A DNA stretch of 64,000 nt, taken from contig NZ_JAVDUV010000001.1 in the NCBI RefSeq assembly GCF_031456545.1, forward strand, positions 2,108,001 through 2,172,000, in the 5' to 3' direction. A program made the position numbers and the translations under genes. Origin of the DNA: Agromyces sp. 3263. GTDB lineage: Bacteria; Actinomycetota; Actinomycetes; Actinomycetales; Microbacteriaceae. Positions 1 through 7,819 of this stretch are shown piece by piece. Each line of letters starts with the position of its first letter. Position 1 is the stretch's first letter. Under the pieces are notes generated by a model. That model saw only the letters and a program-made list of their open reading frames with translations, made no database searches and had not been told where the DNA came from.

Positions 1-1552
1 CCGACGCCCGCGCAACCACGGCACCCGAGGCGACGAGGTCGGCGAGGGCCTCGATCTCGGGGGAGAGGAAGCGGTCGGCGCCCGGTACTGCACCGACCTC
101 GGCGGCCAGGGCCACGACGCCGCGGGTGGCCGCGCCAGGCTCGAGCGGCGCACGCAGTGCCAGGCCACGGGCGGCGGTCATGACCTCGATCGCCAGCACC
201 CGGGTGAGCCCGTCGATCGCGCGGCGCAGCTTGCGCGCGGCGGCCCAGCCCATCGACACGTGGTCCTCCTGCATCGCCGACGACGGGATCGAGTCGACGG
301 ACGCCGGCACGGCGAGCCGCTTCAGCTCGGACACGATGCCCGCCGCGGTGTACTGCGCGATCATGAGGCCCGAGTCCACGCCGACCTCGTGTGCGAGGAA
401 GGGCGGCAGGCCCTGGTTGCGGGCGCGGTCGAGGAACCGGTCGGTGCGACGCTCGCTCATCGACGCGACGTCCGCCACCGCGATCGCGAGGAAGTCGAGG
501 ACGTACCCGACCGGGGCGCCGTGGAAGTTGCCGTTCGACTCGACGCGCCCGTCGAGGGTCAGCACGGGGTTGTCGACGGCGCTCGCGAGCTCGGCGTCGG
601 CGACGGATGCCGCGTGCGCGAGGGTGTCCCGGGCCGCACCGTGCACCTGGGGCGCGCAGCGCAGCGAGTAGGCGTCCTGCACCCGGGTGCACTCGGGGCC
701 CTTGTGGCTCGCGACGATGGGCGAGCCCGCGAGCAGGCGTCGGAGGTTCGACGCGGACACCGCCTGCCCGCGCTGCGGGCGCAGGGCGTGCAGGTCGGCG
801 GCGAACACGGCGTCGGTGCCCATGAGCCCCTCGACGCTCATCGCGGCGGCCACGTCGGCGGTCGTGAGCAGCATCCGCATGTCGTCGATCGCGAGGGCGA
901 GCATCCCCAGCATGCCGTCGGTGCCGTTGATGAGGGCGAGGCCCTCCTTCTCGGCGAGGCGGAGCGGTGCGATGCCGGCGGCCGACAGGGCGCTCGCGGC
1001 ATCCGTCGCCTCGCCGTGCGCGTCGCGCACGTCGCCCTCGCCCATCGCGACGAGCGCGCAGTGCGACAGCGGCGCGAGGTCGCCCGAGCACCCGAGTGAA
1101 CCGTACTCGCGCACGACGGGCGTGATGCCCGCGTTGAGAATCGCCGCGTAGGTCTCGGCGGTCACGCGGCGGACGCCGGTGCGGCCGGTCATGAGGGTGG
1201 AGAGGCGCAGCAGCATGAGCGCGCGCACGACCTCGCGCTCGACCTCGGCGCCCGAGCCGGCGGCGTGCGAGCGCACGAGGCTCGCCTGCAGCTGGGCGCG
1301 GCGGTCCTCCGCGATGAAGGTCGTGGCGAGCGCGCCGAACCCGGTCGAGATGCCGTAGTGCGGCTCGGGATCGGCGGCGAGGCCCTCCACGATCGCGCGG
1401 CTCGCGGCGACGCCGTCGAGCGCGGCCGGGTCGAGCACGACGGATGCTCCGTGCCGGGCCACGGCGACGACCTCGTCGATCGTGAGCGGTCCGATGCCGA
1501 CGGTGACGGATGCCGCGACGGCCGTGGGCTGGGTGGGCGCGATGGTGCTCAT
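1..1552 (-). CDS. hutH: Histidine ammonia-lyase (C-terminus beyond window edge)
   Basis: Catalyses the first step of histidine degradation, L-histidine to urocanate plus ammonia, in the cytoplasm. Read leftward from an ATG at 1552, 517 codons are visible and open to the edge. They contain the family's STGFGALA stretch near residue 65 and GSLGCSGDLAPLSH around residues 151-164. In that motif the self-formed MIO cofactor would come from Cys155-Ser156-Gly157 rather than the commoner Ala-Ser-Gly. The length is close to the usual 500-520 residues, so only a few codons are missing. GGAGG lies one base before the ATG, too close to be a good ribosome site, so the mRNA may be nearly leaderless. It is divergent from an IclR-type regulator, its likely controller. 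Confidence 0.95.
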   Translation of the reverse strand, partial: MSTIAPTQPTAVAASVTVGIGPLTIDEVVAVARHGASVVLDPAALDGVAASRAIVEGLAADPEPHYGISTGFGALATTFIAEDRRAQLQASLVRSHAAGSGAEVEREVVRALMLLRLSTLMTGRTGVRRVTAETYAAILNAGITPVVREYGSLGCSGDLAPLSHCALVAMGEGDVRDAHGEATDAASALSAAGIAPLRLAEKEGLALINGTDGMLGMLALAIDDMRMLLTTADVAAAMSVEGLMGTDAVFAADLHALRPQRGQAVSASNLRRLLAGSPIVASHKGPECTRVQDAYSLRCAPQVHGAARDTLAHAASVADAELASAVDNPVLTLDGRVESNGNFHGAPVGYVLDFLAIAVADVASMSERRTDRFLDRARNQGLPPFLAHEVGVDSGLMIAQYTAAGIVSELKRLAVPASVDSIPSSAMQEDHVSMGWAAARKLRRAIDGLTRVLAIEVMTAARGLALRAPLEPGAATRGVVALAAEVGAVPGADRFLSPEIEALADLVASGAVVARAS

Positions 1553-1606
1553 GCCTCCGATTCCACACCGCCTCCGCGCGCGCGGGAACGCCGCAGCCGC
1601 GGCATC

Positions 1607-1624
1607 CGTCCGGGATCCCGGACG
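1607..1624. promoter_or_regulatory. 18-bp perfect palindrome between hutH and the IclR gene, likely operator
   Basis: CGTCCGGGATCCCGGACG is a perfect palindrome in the 90-bp divergent spacer. It ends 18 bases before the IclR start and covers the place where a -35 box for the TAGGCT -10 hexamer (1631-1636) would lie. Binding of the adjacent IclR protein here is inference. Confidence 0.55.
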
Positions 1625-1630
1625 CGCGCG

Positions 1631-1642
1631 TAGGCTGGGCGC
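1631..1642 (+). promoter_or_regulatory. -10 hexamer for a leaderless IclR transcript
   Basis: TAGGCT at 1631-1636 is followed by exactly six bases and then the GTG start at 1643, so transcription would begin at or next to the start codon. No Shine-Dalgarno sequence is present. No good -35 box is visible. Confidence 0.45.
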
Positions 1643-2434
1643 GTGACCGAGCCATCGAAGGTGCCCGCGGCCGACCAGACGCTCGCGATCCTCGCGCACC
1701 TCGCGGCACAGCGGGGCCCGGTGCCGGCGGCGACGATCGCGCACGCGCTCGCGCTGCCCCGCTCGACGGTCTACCACCTGCTCGCGGTCATGCAGGAGCG
1801 CGGCTTCGTCGTGCACCTGCCCGAGGAGCGTCGCTACGGGCTCGGCATCGCGGCCTTCGAGCTCTCGAGCGGGTTCAGCCGCCAGCAGCCCCTCGCGCGG
1901 CTCGGCCGCCCGCTCGTGGCGACGCTCGTCGACCGCCTGGGGGAGTCGGGCCACCTGGCCGTGCTGCACGGACGTGACGTGCTCTACCTCGTCGAGGAGC
2001 GCGCGCCGCGCCGTCCGTCGCTGGTCACCGACGTGGGCGTGCGCCTGCCAGCGCACCTCACGGCGACCGGCCGGGCGATGCTCGCCGAGCTGCCGCCGGC
2101 GCAGCTGCGCGCGCTCTATCCCGACCGGGCGGCCTTCGCGTCGCGGCATCCGCAGGGCGAGGGGGCCGAATCGGATGCCGCCGACTGGAGCTACGGTCGG
2201 CTGAAGCGCGTGCTGGCCGACGTGCGCACGCGCGGCTGGGCCGACGAGGACGGCGAGGTCACCACCGGCCTCGCCTCGGCGGGGGCCGCCGTCGTCGACC
2301 ACCTCGGATGGCCGGCCGCCGCCATCGCCGTGACCTTCCCCGACGATGCGGCGCCCGAGCTGCAGGAGCGCGCGGTCGAGGCCGTGCGGGAGGCGGCGTC
2401 GACGCTCTCGCGGCGCATCCGCGGCGTGAGGTAG
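1643..2434 (+). CDS. IclR-family transcriptional regulator, probable hut regulator
   Basis: A 263-residue regulator of normal IclR length. The N-terminal winged helix-turn-helix occupies about residues 10-70 (LAILAHLAAQRGPVPAATIA, then the recognition helix RSTVYHLLAVMQERGF). The effector-binding domain follows, with VGVRLPAHLTATGRAMLAEL and a C-terminal AAIAVTFPDDA stretch. It starts at GTG 1643, six bases after a -10-like TAGGCT. It is divergent from hutH with an 18-bp palindrome between, so control of histidine use in response to urocanate or a related ligand is likely. The ligand is inferred from context. Confidence 0.9.
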   Translation: MTEPSKVPAADQTLAILAHLAAQRGPVPAATIAHALALPRSTVYHLLAVMQERGFVVHLPEERRYGLGIAAFELSSGFSRQQPLARLGRPLVATLVDRLGESGHLAVLHGRDVLYLVEERAPRRPSLVTDVGVRLPAHLTATGRAMLAELPPAQLRALYPDRAAFASRHPQGEGAESDAADWSYGRLKRVLADVRTRGWADEDGEVTTGLASAGAAVVDHLGWPAAAIAVTFPDDAAPELQERAVEAVREAASTLSRRIRGVR

Positions 2435-2443
2435 GCCGCGGCC

Positions 2444-3043
2444 TCAGGCGTGCGGCGCGAGCCAGCTCCGCAACGTCCGCGTGACGAAGGGGAGCACCCA
2501 GTACGTCATGATCGGCGTGAGCACGAGCGTCGTCGCGAGCACCTTCCACACCACGGCGAGCTCGTTCCAGCCCGGCACGAACGCGGTGACGAGCAGCGTG
2601 AACACGAGGTTCACCGGGAAGAAGCCGAGCCAGATGGTGACCGCCTGCTTCCAGCGCGGCGGGGCGGGCGGCAGCTCGAGGTCGGCCTCGGCGCCGGTCG
2701 TGGCATCCGCCGCGGGCACCGAGCCGGTCGCCGGCTCGTCGAACCAGCCCTCGATGCCCGTGCGCCGCCGGCTTCGCTCCGACTTCACGAAGCCCTCGCC
2801 CATCGACAGCCACCAGCTGCGCTCGCTCGACCGCTCCCACGCCTCGAGGGTCTCCTCGCTCGCGAAGCGGTAGAGCATGTGCCACACCTGCGAGCGCTCG
2901 CCCGCGCGCACCCAGCCGGAGCCGAGGAAGCCGGGGTACTTGTTCGCGAGGTTCACCCCGGTCTGCACCCACGCGGTCGCCTCCGCGATGTGCGCGGGGT
3001 CGACCTCGCGCCGGATCGACACGGTGATCGGATCAGTGGCCAT
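2444..3043 (-). CDS. Antibiotic-biosynthesis-monooxygenase (ABM) domain membrane protein
   Basis: About 199 residues from ATG 3043; the reading frame is open to 3073, but MATDPITVSIRREVDP is the natural family N-terminus. Residues 1-95 form an ABM-type ferredoxin-like domain (AHIAEATAWVQTGVN, GFLGSGWVRAG, WHMLYRFASEETLEAWERS). An acidic/proline linker follows, then two or three hydrophobic helices (VTIWLGFFPVNLVFTLLV and VWKVLATTLVLTPIMTYWVL). ABM plus C-terminal membrane helices is a recurrent but uncharacterised architecture, and the substrate is unknown. It is convergent with the IclR gene, nine bases away, with no visible terminator. Confidence 0.8.
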   Translation of the reverse strand: MATDPITVSIRREVDPAHIAEATAWVQTGVNLANKYPGFLGSGWVRAGERSQVWHMLYRFASEETLEAWERSSERSWWLSMGEGFVKSERSRRRTGIEGWFDEPATGSVPAADATTGAEADLELPPAPPRWKQAVTIWLGFFPVNLVFTLLVTAFVPGWNELAVVWKVLATTLVLTPIMTYWVLPFVTRTLRSWLAPHA

Positions 3044-3115
3044 GCACCCATCCCACCGCATCTCCCGCCGCATCGGGGTTTCCGAGCCGTAACGGATGCC
3101 GCGGGCTCCCGCTCC

Positions 3116-4510
3116 TCAGGCCACGTCCACCCGTGCCCGAGCGCGCGTGCGGGTCCGCAGGGCCGCCGCGGTGATGCGCCCGCTGCCGGCGAGCGCGACG
3201 ATGAGCAGCACCAGGGCGACCGCGGCCGGAAGCGGCGCGAAGCCCACCACGAGCACCACGGCGACGCCCGCGACCCCGCACAGCGTGTCGACCGCGGCGG
3301 TCCACGAGGTGACGGATGACTCGGCGGCACGACCGGATGCCTCGCGCCGGCCGACGACCTGCCTGCGAGCCCGGGGTCGCTCGAACGGCCCGAACACCAG
3401 CGCCACCGGCACGACGGCGGCCGCCGCCACGCCCAGCCACAGCGGGCGGGTCGCCCACCACTCCAGGCTGAGCGGCTCGGGCAGCGGCAGCCCGATCGCG
3501 GCGTTCGCCACGAGGCTGAGGCCCGCCAGCGCGACGAGCACGGGCAGGTGCCAGAGGTAGACCGTCATGGCGCGTTCGCCGACGGACGAGATGAGCCGCG
3601 AGGCATCCGCTCGCTCGACCCATGCCGCGATGCGTGGGCGGGCGACCTGGAAGAGCGCGAGCTGCGCCACGCCCAGCACGACCAGGCACACGGTGGGCGG
3701 GTTGAGGTTCACGAGCATGTCGACGGGGTAGGGGCCGGCAACGGTGAGCGCCACGAGGGCGGCCAGGGCGCCACCCGCGACCGTGAGCAGCGTGCCCGGA
3801 GCGAACCCGTCGAGCGTGCCGTCGGCCAGGCGGAAGCCGAGCTGCTGCACGAGGAGCCACACGAGCAGGAGGTTGGCGAAGCCGATCGCCTCGACGCCGG
3901 TCGCCATCCGCACGATGTCGACGGCGACGACCGCCGCGAGGAGTGCCAGCGGCGTGAGGATCCGCGCACGCTCGTGGGCGCGCAGCATCGTGGGGACGAG
4001 CGCGGAGATCGCGACGTACACGCCGAGGAACCAGAGCGGCTGTCCGATGCGGTACCCGGCCGTCGCGACGAGGTCGGCGGGCAGGCCGGCGATCGCCAGC
4101 CCGGCGAGCGCTGCGGACACCACCACGACGAGCGCGACCGCCGGACGCACGAGCCGCTCGAGCCGGGAGCGCACGTAGTCGGCAGGCGTCGCGCCCCCCG
4201 CCCGCATCGAGCGCCAGTGGTGGAAGCTCGAGAACCCGCCCGCGATGAAGAACAGCGGCATGATCTGCACGACCCAGCTCACCGGGCCGAACCACGCCTG
4301 GCCCTCGAGCGCGTTCTCGAGCACCGGGCCGGCCGCGCCCACGCTGACGCCGCACATCATCGCGTGCAGGAGGAACACCGCCACGAGCAGCACGATGCGG
4401 ATGGCGTCGACGCTCGGGTCGCGGGCGACCCGCGTGCCCCTGGCGATTCGTGCAGCGGATGCCGCGGGCGGCGCGGATGCCGCAGCGCGGCGCTCGATCG
4501 TGTCGGTCAT
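3116..4510 (-). CDS. Acyltransferase-3 family integral membrane protein
   Basis: A 464-residue protein with about ten or eleven hydrophobic segments. It matches acyltransferase-3 proteins: an N-terminal DAIRIVLLVAVFLLHA helix carrying the conserved His, then IMPLFFIAGGFSSFHHW, then SRLERLVRPAVALVV, and late AMTVYLWHLPVLVAL. Such enzymes transfer acyl groups to envelope sugars or lipids; the substrate cannot be told. The C-terminal tail (about 380-464) has two extra helices. A perfect CCCCTAC-N4-GTAGGGG site lies about 90 bp upstream (4602-4619). It matches a site before the adjacent sensor kinase gene, so the two-component system at 4659-6619 probably controls this gene. Confidence 0.85.
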   Translation of the reverse strand: MTDTIERRAAASAPPAASAARIARGTRVARDPSVDAIRIVLLVAVFLLHAMMCGVSVGAAGPVLENALEGQAWFGPVSWVVQIMPLFFIAGGFSSFHHWRSMRAGGATPADYVRSRLERLVRPAVALVVVVSAALAGLAIAGLPADLVATAGYRIGQPLWFLGVYVAISALVPTMLRAHERARILTPLALLAAVVAVDIVRMATGVEAIGFANLLLVWLLVQQLGFRLADGTLDGFAPGTLLTVAGGALAALVALTVAGPYPVDMLVNLNPPTVCLVVLGVAQLALFQVARPRIAAWVERADASRLISSVGERAMTVYLWHLPVLVALAGLSLVANAAIGLPLPEPLSLEWWATRPLWLGVAAAAVVPVALVFGPFERPRARRQVVGRREASGRAAESSVTSWTAAVDTLCGVAGVAVVLVVGFAPLPAAVALVLLIVALAGSGRITAAALRTRTRARARVDVA

Positions 4511-4601
4511 GGTGCCCCATCCCGGGCGGCCCGTCCGCCCTCGCGGGGCAGGTTAGGGACGCGGCGATGAGCGGGACATCACCCGGCAGAGCCGTCTCGC
4601 A

Positions 4602-4619
4602 CCCCTACCGGCGTAGGGG
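4602..4619. promoter_or_regulatory. CCCCTAC-N4-GTAGGGG operator upstream of the acyltransferase
   Basis: Perfect 7-bp inverted repeat with a 4-base spacer (CGGC), about 90 bp before the acyltransferase ATG. The only other match noticed in the window is at 6679-6700, before the histidine kinase. This is a probable binding site of the NarL-type regulator encoded beside it. Confidence 0.65.
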
Positions 4620-4658
4620 CCGGGCGCGTGCGGCGCGGTGCCGTGCGGCGCGGGGGCG

Positions 4659-5330
4659 CTATGCGCCGGGCTGCACCAGGCCGGTGTCGTACGCGAGCAC
4701 GACGGCGTGCACCCGGTCACGCAGGCCGAGCTTCTGGAGGATCTTCGAGACGTGCGTCTTCACGGTCTGCTGGGCGATGAACAGGGCCGACGCGATCTCG
4801 GAGTTCGACATGCCGCGACCGACGAGCGTGAGCACTTCGCGCTCCCGGTCGGTGAGCTGGGCGAGCCGGTTGCCCGACGGCTTGGGTGCGGGCGCAGACC
4901 GGGCGAAGTCCTCGATGAGCCGGCGGGTCACGCTGGGCGCGAGCAGCGCGTCGCCGCCCGCGACGATCCGCACGCCGGCCACGAGCTCCTCGGGCATGGC
5001 GTCCTTGAGCAGGAAGCCGCTCGCACCCGCCCGGAGCGCCTCGTACACGTACTCGTCGATGTCGAACGTCGTCAGCATCAGCACGCGCGGCACGTAGTCG
5101 CTGCTTCGCGGCGGCGTCTGCAGCGCGCGCGTCGCCTCGATGCCGTTCAGCTGCGGCATCCGCACGTCCATCACGACGACGTCGGGGCGCAGCTCGCGGG
5201 CGAGTGCGACGGCCTCGGCGCCGTCGGCGGCCTGTCCGACGACCTCGATCCCCGGTTGTGCGGCGAGGACGGCCGCGAACCCGGCGCGCACCATCGCCTG
5301 GTCGTCGGCGATGAGCACCGAGATCGTCAC
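4659..5330 (-). CDS. NarL/LuxR-type two-component response regulator
   Basis: 223 residues. The receiver domain covers residues 1-120 with the acidic pair Asp9-Asp10, phospho-acceptor Asp55 in VVVMDVRMP, Thr87-Thr88 and Lys109 in GFLLKD. A linker follows, then a LuxR-type helix-turn-helix (LTDREREVLTLVGRGMSN, then SEIASALFIAQQTVKTHVSK) over about residues 155-215. The gene overlaps the sensor kinase by four bases (5327-5330), so the pair is translationally coupled. The matching inverted repeats at 4602-4619 and 6679-6700 are the likely targets, giving autoregulation plus control of the acyltransferase gene. The stimulus is unknown. Confidence 0.95.
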   Translation of the reverse strand: MTISVLIADDQAMVRAGFAAVLAAQPGIEVVGQAADGAEAVALARELRPDVVVMDVRMPQLNGIEATRALQTPPRSSDYVPRVLMLTTFDIDEYVYEALRAGASGFLLKDAMPEELVAGVRIVAGGDALLAPSVTRRLIEDFARSAPAPKPSGNRLAQLTDREREVLTLVGRGMSNSEIASALFIAQQTVKTHVSKILQKLGLRDRVHAVVLAYDTGLVQPGA

Positions 5331-6619
5331 GCCGTTCCTCCGTCCGCGCCGAGCGGCAGGGTCGCGAGCACACGATAGCCGCCGCCCGGGAGCGACCCGT
5401 GCTCGGCACGCCCGCCGAGCAGGGTGGCGCGCTCACCGATGCCGACGAGCCCGTGGCCGCTGCCGACGGAGTCGGGCGCCGCGGCATCCGACCCCGAGGC
5501 ATCCGACCCCGCGGCATCCGGTGGGCCCGGGGCCGGATCGTTCTCGACCGAGACGACGAGGTCGCCCGCGAGCACCTCCACGCCGACGTGCGCGGTCGCC
5601 CCGGGCGCATGGCGCACCACGTTGCTCAGGGCCTCCTGCACGATGCGATACGCCGCGGTCGACGCGAGGCCGTCCTGCGGTAGGTGCTCGCCGAGCTCGA
5701 GCGTCACGGGGACACCGGCGCGATCGACGGATGCCGCGAGCGCGGCGAGTTCGCCGAGGCCGGGCTGCGGGGTGGTCTCCGGAGCCGCCTCCGCGCTGCG
5801 CAGTACGCCGAGGAGCTGGCGCATCTCGGTCATGGCGCTTCGAGCGGATGCCGCGATCTCGGCGAACTCCGCCTTCGCCTCATCGCTCAGCCCCTCGACG
5901 CGGTACGGCGCGCTCGTCGCCTGCACGTGGATGATCGACAGGCCATGGGCGACCACGTCGTGGAGCTCGCGGGCGATGCGGTTGCGTTCCTCCACGAGCA
6001 CCCGCCGCTCCTGCTCGGAGGCCGAGTGCGCCCGCTCGCGGAAGAGCTCCGCGGTGACGACCCTGCGCTGCGTGATGAGCAGCGCGATCGGCAGGGCGAC
6101 CGCGGTGATCGCGGCCGCGGCGATCTCATTCGCTGCCGCGCCCACATCGACGAAGGCGAACGGCACCGTGACCACCACGCCGGCGAGCCAGACGCCGAAC
6201 ATGCCGGCCCAGCTCACGCGCATGAGCCCGAGCACGAGGAGCAGTGCGAACTGCCCGATGATCGTCGTGACCGGCCACGGCCACGGGGCACCATCCGACG
6301 GGGCGGACAGCACGGCGAAGGCGAGGATGCCGGCCGTCGCGAGTGCGGCCGCCACCCAGTGGAAGCGCACGGCGAGCGGGATCGCGGCCGACAGCGCGAG
6401 GCTCGTCGCGAAGGCGGCGAGCAGGTGCACGCCGTAGAGAGTGGCGGCGAGCGGCACCGAGACGGCGAGGAGCAGCACGGCCAGCACGCACGTGGCGAGC
6501 CAGAGCCAGGCGCGCAGGCGCCGGTCGTCGGCGAGCGCCCACCCCACGGTCGCCCGGCCCGCGGCGTGCGGCGGATCGGGTGCGATCGGAGGTGCGGCAG
6601 GATGCTGGGTGTCGTCCAT
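5327..6619 (-). CDS. Sensor histidine kinase (HisKA_3 type)
   Basis: 430 residues. Four or five hydrophobic segments span about residues 37-185, with no large extracellular domain, suggesting membrane or intramembrane sensing. The dimerisation/phosphoacceptor motif RIARELHDVVAHG puts the phosphorylated His at residue 220. The HATPase domain has its N-box at EALSNVVRHA (329-338) and a G-box at GHGLVGIGERA (389-399). Between them is a low-complexity insert, about 362-387, rich in Gly-Ser-Asp-Ala. It is encoded by three tandem 15-bp repeats and would sit in the ATP lid. The partner regulator gene overlaps by four bases. A CCCGTAC-N4-GTAGGGG site lies about 60-80 bp upstream. Confidence 0.95.
   Translation of the reverse strand: MDDTQHPAAPPIAPDPPHAAGRATVGWALADDRRLRAWLWLATCVLAVLLLAVSVPLAATLYGVHLLAAFATSLALSAAIPLAVRFHWVAAALATAGILAFAVLSAPSDGAPWPWPVTTIIGQFALLLVLGLMRVSWAGMFGVWLAGVVVTVPFAFVDVGAAANEIAAAAITAVALPIALLITQRRVVTAELFRERAHSASEQERRVLVEERNRIARELHDVVAHGLSIIHVQATSAPYRVEGLSDEAKAEFAEIAASARSAMTEMRQLLGVLRSAEAAPETTPQPGLGELAALAASVDRAGVPVTLELGEHLPQDGLASTAAYRIVQEALSNVVRHAPGATAHVGVEVLAGDLVVSVENDPAPGPPDAAGSDASGSDAAAPDSVGSGHGLVGIGERATLLGGRAEHGSLPGGGYRVLATLPLGADGGTA
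5483..5519. repeat. Tandem 15-bp repeat containing GGCATCC inside the kinase gene
   Basis: GGCATCC recurs at 5483, 5498 and 5513, each followed by GACCCC or a variant, with an exact 15-base period (five codons). On the coding strand this gives GSDA-type residues in the ATP-lid region of the kinase. It looks like a local expansion of the genome-abundant GGATGCC word. Confidence 0.6.
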
Positions 6620-6678
6620 GGTGCCAGCAGCCTGTCACGGCGAGCGGGGCCATGGCATCCCTCGCCGGAGCGAATCCC

Positions 6679-6700
6679 ACCCCGTACATCGGTAGGGGGT
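6679..6700. promoter_or_regulatory. CCCGTAC-N4-GTAGGGGG operator upstream of the sensor kinase
   Basis: ACCCCGTAC / GTAGGGGGT arms (8 of 9 complementary) with a 4-base ATCG spacer, 60-81 bp before the kinase ATG. Same inner sequence and spacing as 4602-4619, supporting autoregulation by the adjacent response regulator. Confidence 0.6.
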
Positions 6701-6710
6701 CAGGCGCCCC

Positions 6711-7742
6711 TCAGCCCCGCTGCGACTCCTCGGCCGACGGCACGAGTCCGTCGACGGCCGTCGGAGGCCGCATCGCCGCCGAGGCCCGGATGTCCCGGGC
6801 GAGCTGCTCGCGGTTCGTGGCGATGAGCCGGTCGTCGCGCAGCGGGAGCTGCACGTGCTCCTCGGCGATCACGCCGGCGCGCAACTGGCGGGCTCGCTCC
6901 ACCTCGGTGTCGAGCACCGCGCCGAACAGCATCGCGAGGTTCGACATCCAGAGCCAGAGCAGGAAGGCGATCACGCCGCCGACGACCCCGTAGGTGCGTT
7001 CGTACTGCCCGAGCCCGAAGACGTACACGCCGAAGAGCGTGGTGGCGAGCACCCAGGTCAGGAGCGCGGCGACCGCACCGACGCTGAACCAGCGGAAGTG
7101 GCGTCGGCGCACGTTGGGGGTCGCCCAGTACAGCAGCGCCATCACGACGATGCCGATGCCGGCGAGCACGGGTAGCTTCAGCAGGTCCCACCAGAAGACG
7201 ACGCCCACGTCGAGGCCGAACACGTGCGCGACCGACTCGGCGACCGGTCCGGTGAGCACCAGTCCGACGGCGGCGATCGCGACGAGGACGACGACCACGG
7301 CCGAGGTGCCCACCATCGCCGGCCGCATCTCCCAGAACGGCCGGCCCTCCTCCACGCCGTAGATGCGGTTCATGGCACGGCCGAACGACCCGAGGTACCC
7401 CGACGCCGCCCAGAGCAGCGCGACGATGCCGGTGATGAAGGCGAGGGTCGCGTGGGAGGCATCCACCAGCCCCGCCAGGGGCTCCTGCATCGCGCCGGCG
7501 AACTCGCTGCCGCCGAGGTCCTCGACCACCTGCAGCACGTTCTTGGCGCCGGCCTCGGCGCTCCCGAACACCCCGACCGCGGCCAGCGTCGCGAGGAGCG
7601 CGGGGAAGATCGAGAGCACGCCGTAGTACGTCAGCGTGCCCGCGATGTCATAGGCCTGGCTGATCCGGAACGAATGCCACGTGCGAATCAGGATGACGCG
7701 CCAGTCGCCCGTCGAGAGCTGCACTGGTGAGTCGTCGGACAT
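6711..7742 (-). CDS. YihY/BrkB-family inner-membrane protein
   Basis: 343 residues from ATG 7742, chosen because GGGAGGA sits six bases upstream; the frame extends to 7769 without such a site. Family hallmarks are the early SFRISQAYDIAGTLTYYGVL region, SIFPALLATLAAVGVF, ALLWAASGYLGSFGRAMNRIY, and six hydrophobic helices ending with GVIAFLLWLWMSNLAMLFGA. The tail (about 290-343) is hydrophilic. Once mislabelled RNase BN, the family has no settled function and is linked to envelope or transport roles. It stands alone, with no operon partner. Confidence 0.9.
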   Translation of the reverse strand: MSDDSPVQLSTGDWRVILIRTWHSFRISQAYDIAGTLTYYGVLSIFPALLATLAAVGVFGSAEAGAKNVLQVVEDLGGSEFAGAMQEPLAGLVDASHATLAFITGIVALLWAASGYLGSFGRAMNRIYGVEEGRPFWEMRPAMVGTSAVVVVLVAIAAVGLVLTGPVAESVAHVFGLDVGVVFWWDLLKLPVLAGIGIVVMALLYWATPNVRRRHFRWFSVGAVAALLTWVLATTLFGVYVFGLGQYERTYGVVGGVIAFLLWLWMSNLAMLFGAVLDTEVERARQLRAGVIAEEHVQLPLRDDRLIATNREQLARDIRASAAMRPPTAVDGLVPSAEESQRG

Positions 7743-7819
7743 GATGTCCTCCCTGGTGGACCGGCCCATGCGAGCCTACGGGCGGGCGCGGTGGGGCGGA
7801 CAGGGGTTGCCGGGGCGGG

